This document shows positions 4,977 to 5,039 of a stretch of DNA of 5,039 bases, piece after piece. The position numbers were made by a program, and so were the translations under genes. Within the stretch, counting starts at the first letter, position 1. Each line of letters opens with the position of its first letter. The DNA comes from Candidatus Cloacimonadota bacterium (lineage in GTDB: Bacteria; Cloacimonadota; Cloacimonadia; Cloacimonadales; Cloacimonadaceae), in assembly GCA_028703735.1 (NCBI GenBank), contig JAQVMI010000171.1:1-5039 (forward strand), in the 5' to 3' direction. Under the pieces are notes generated by a model. That model did no database searches. It saw nothing but the letters and a program-made list of their open reading frames with translations, and was not told the DNA's origin.

Positions 4977-5039
4977 GTTTTTTACAAACCAAATCGTGTT
5001 ATTGCTGTAATATATTGGTTAACAACATGTTATCACTGG

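Overview
The window looks like a chromosomal piece of an AT-rich, Gram-negative, didermic bacterium. The best guess is Candidatus Cloacimonadota or a related Fibrobacterota-Chlorobi-Bacteroidota lineage. The support is a secreted protein with a Por/type IX secretion C-terminal sorting domain (YPNP...GIYWVRI...VKL), an outer-membrane beta-barrel protein ending in Phe, AAGGAG-type ribosome binding sites, and short dispersed intergenic repeats. The taxonomic call is inference; no rRNA or universal marker gene is present.

Left part (1-2517, + strand): the 3' end of a PlsC-type lysophospholipid acyltransferase gene is followed after 9 nt by an outer-membrane beta-barrel protein gene that starts with TTG. 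After a 77-nt gap comes a 477-residue exported protein with a T9SS sorting domain. All three concern the cell envelope or export. The first two very probably share a transcript; the third may be read through or have its own promoter.

Middle (2535-3686, - strand): an intact HD-domain dGTP triphosphohydrolase (dgt family), convergent with the secreted-protein gene with only 17 nt between the stop codons.

Right part (3687-5039): a 372-bp noncoding region holds two perfect short palindromes and leads into two small tandem paralogous genes of unknown function (93 and 84 residues, about 50% identical). Their codons differ mostly at synonymous positions, so both appear to be real and under protein-level constraint. 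The pair shares an unusual AAGGTGGAA ribosome binding site, a similarly placed TTGnCA box, and a short upstream block, which suggests that a gene plus leader was duplicated. The last 270 bp contain no gene but three different repeat elements in a row: an 8-bp tandem array (GTGCTGGA consensus), an ATCCT array with an 8-9 bp period enclosed by CCTTAA/TTAAGG inverted arms, and a TCCGGA-loop-TCCGGA palindrome.

The least explained content is the tandem paralogue pair with its leader sequences and the repeat cluster behind it. I see no CRISPR array, transposase, integrase, tRNA or rRNA, and no clear evidence of a new multi-gene system.
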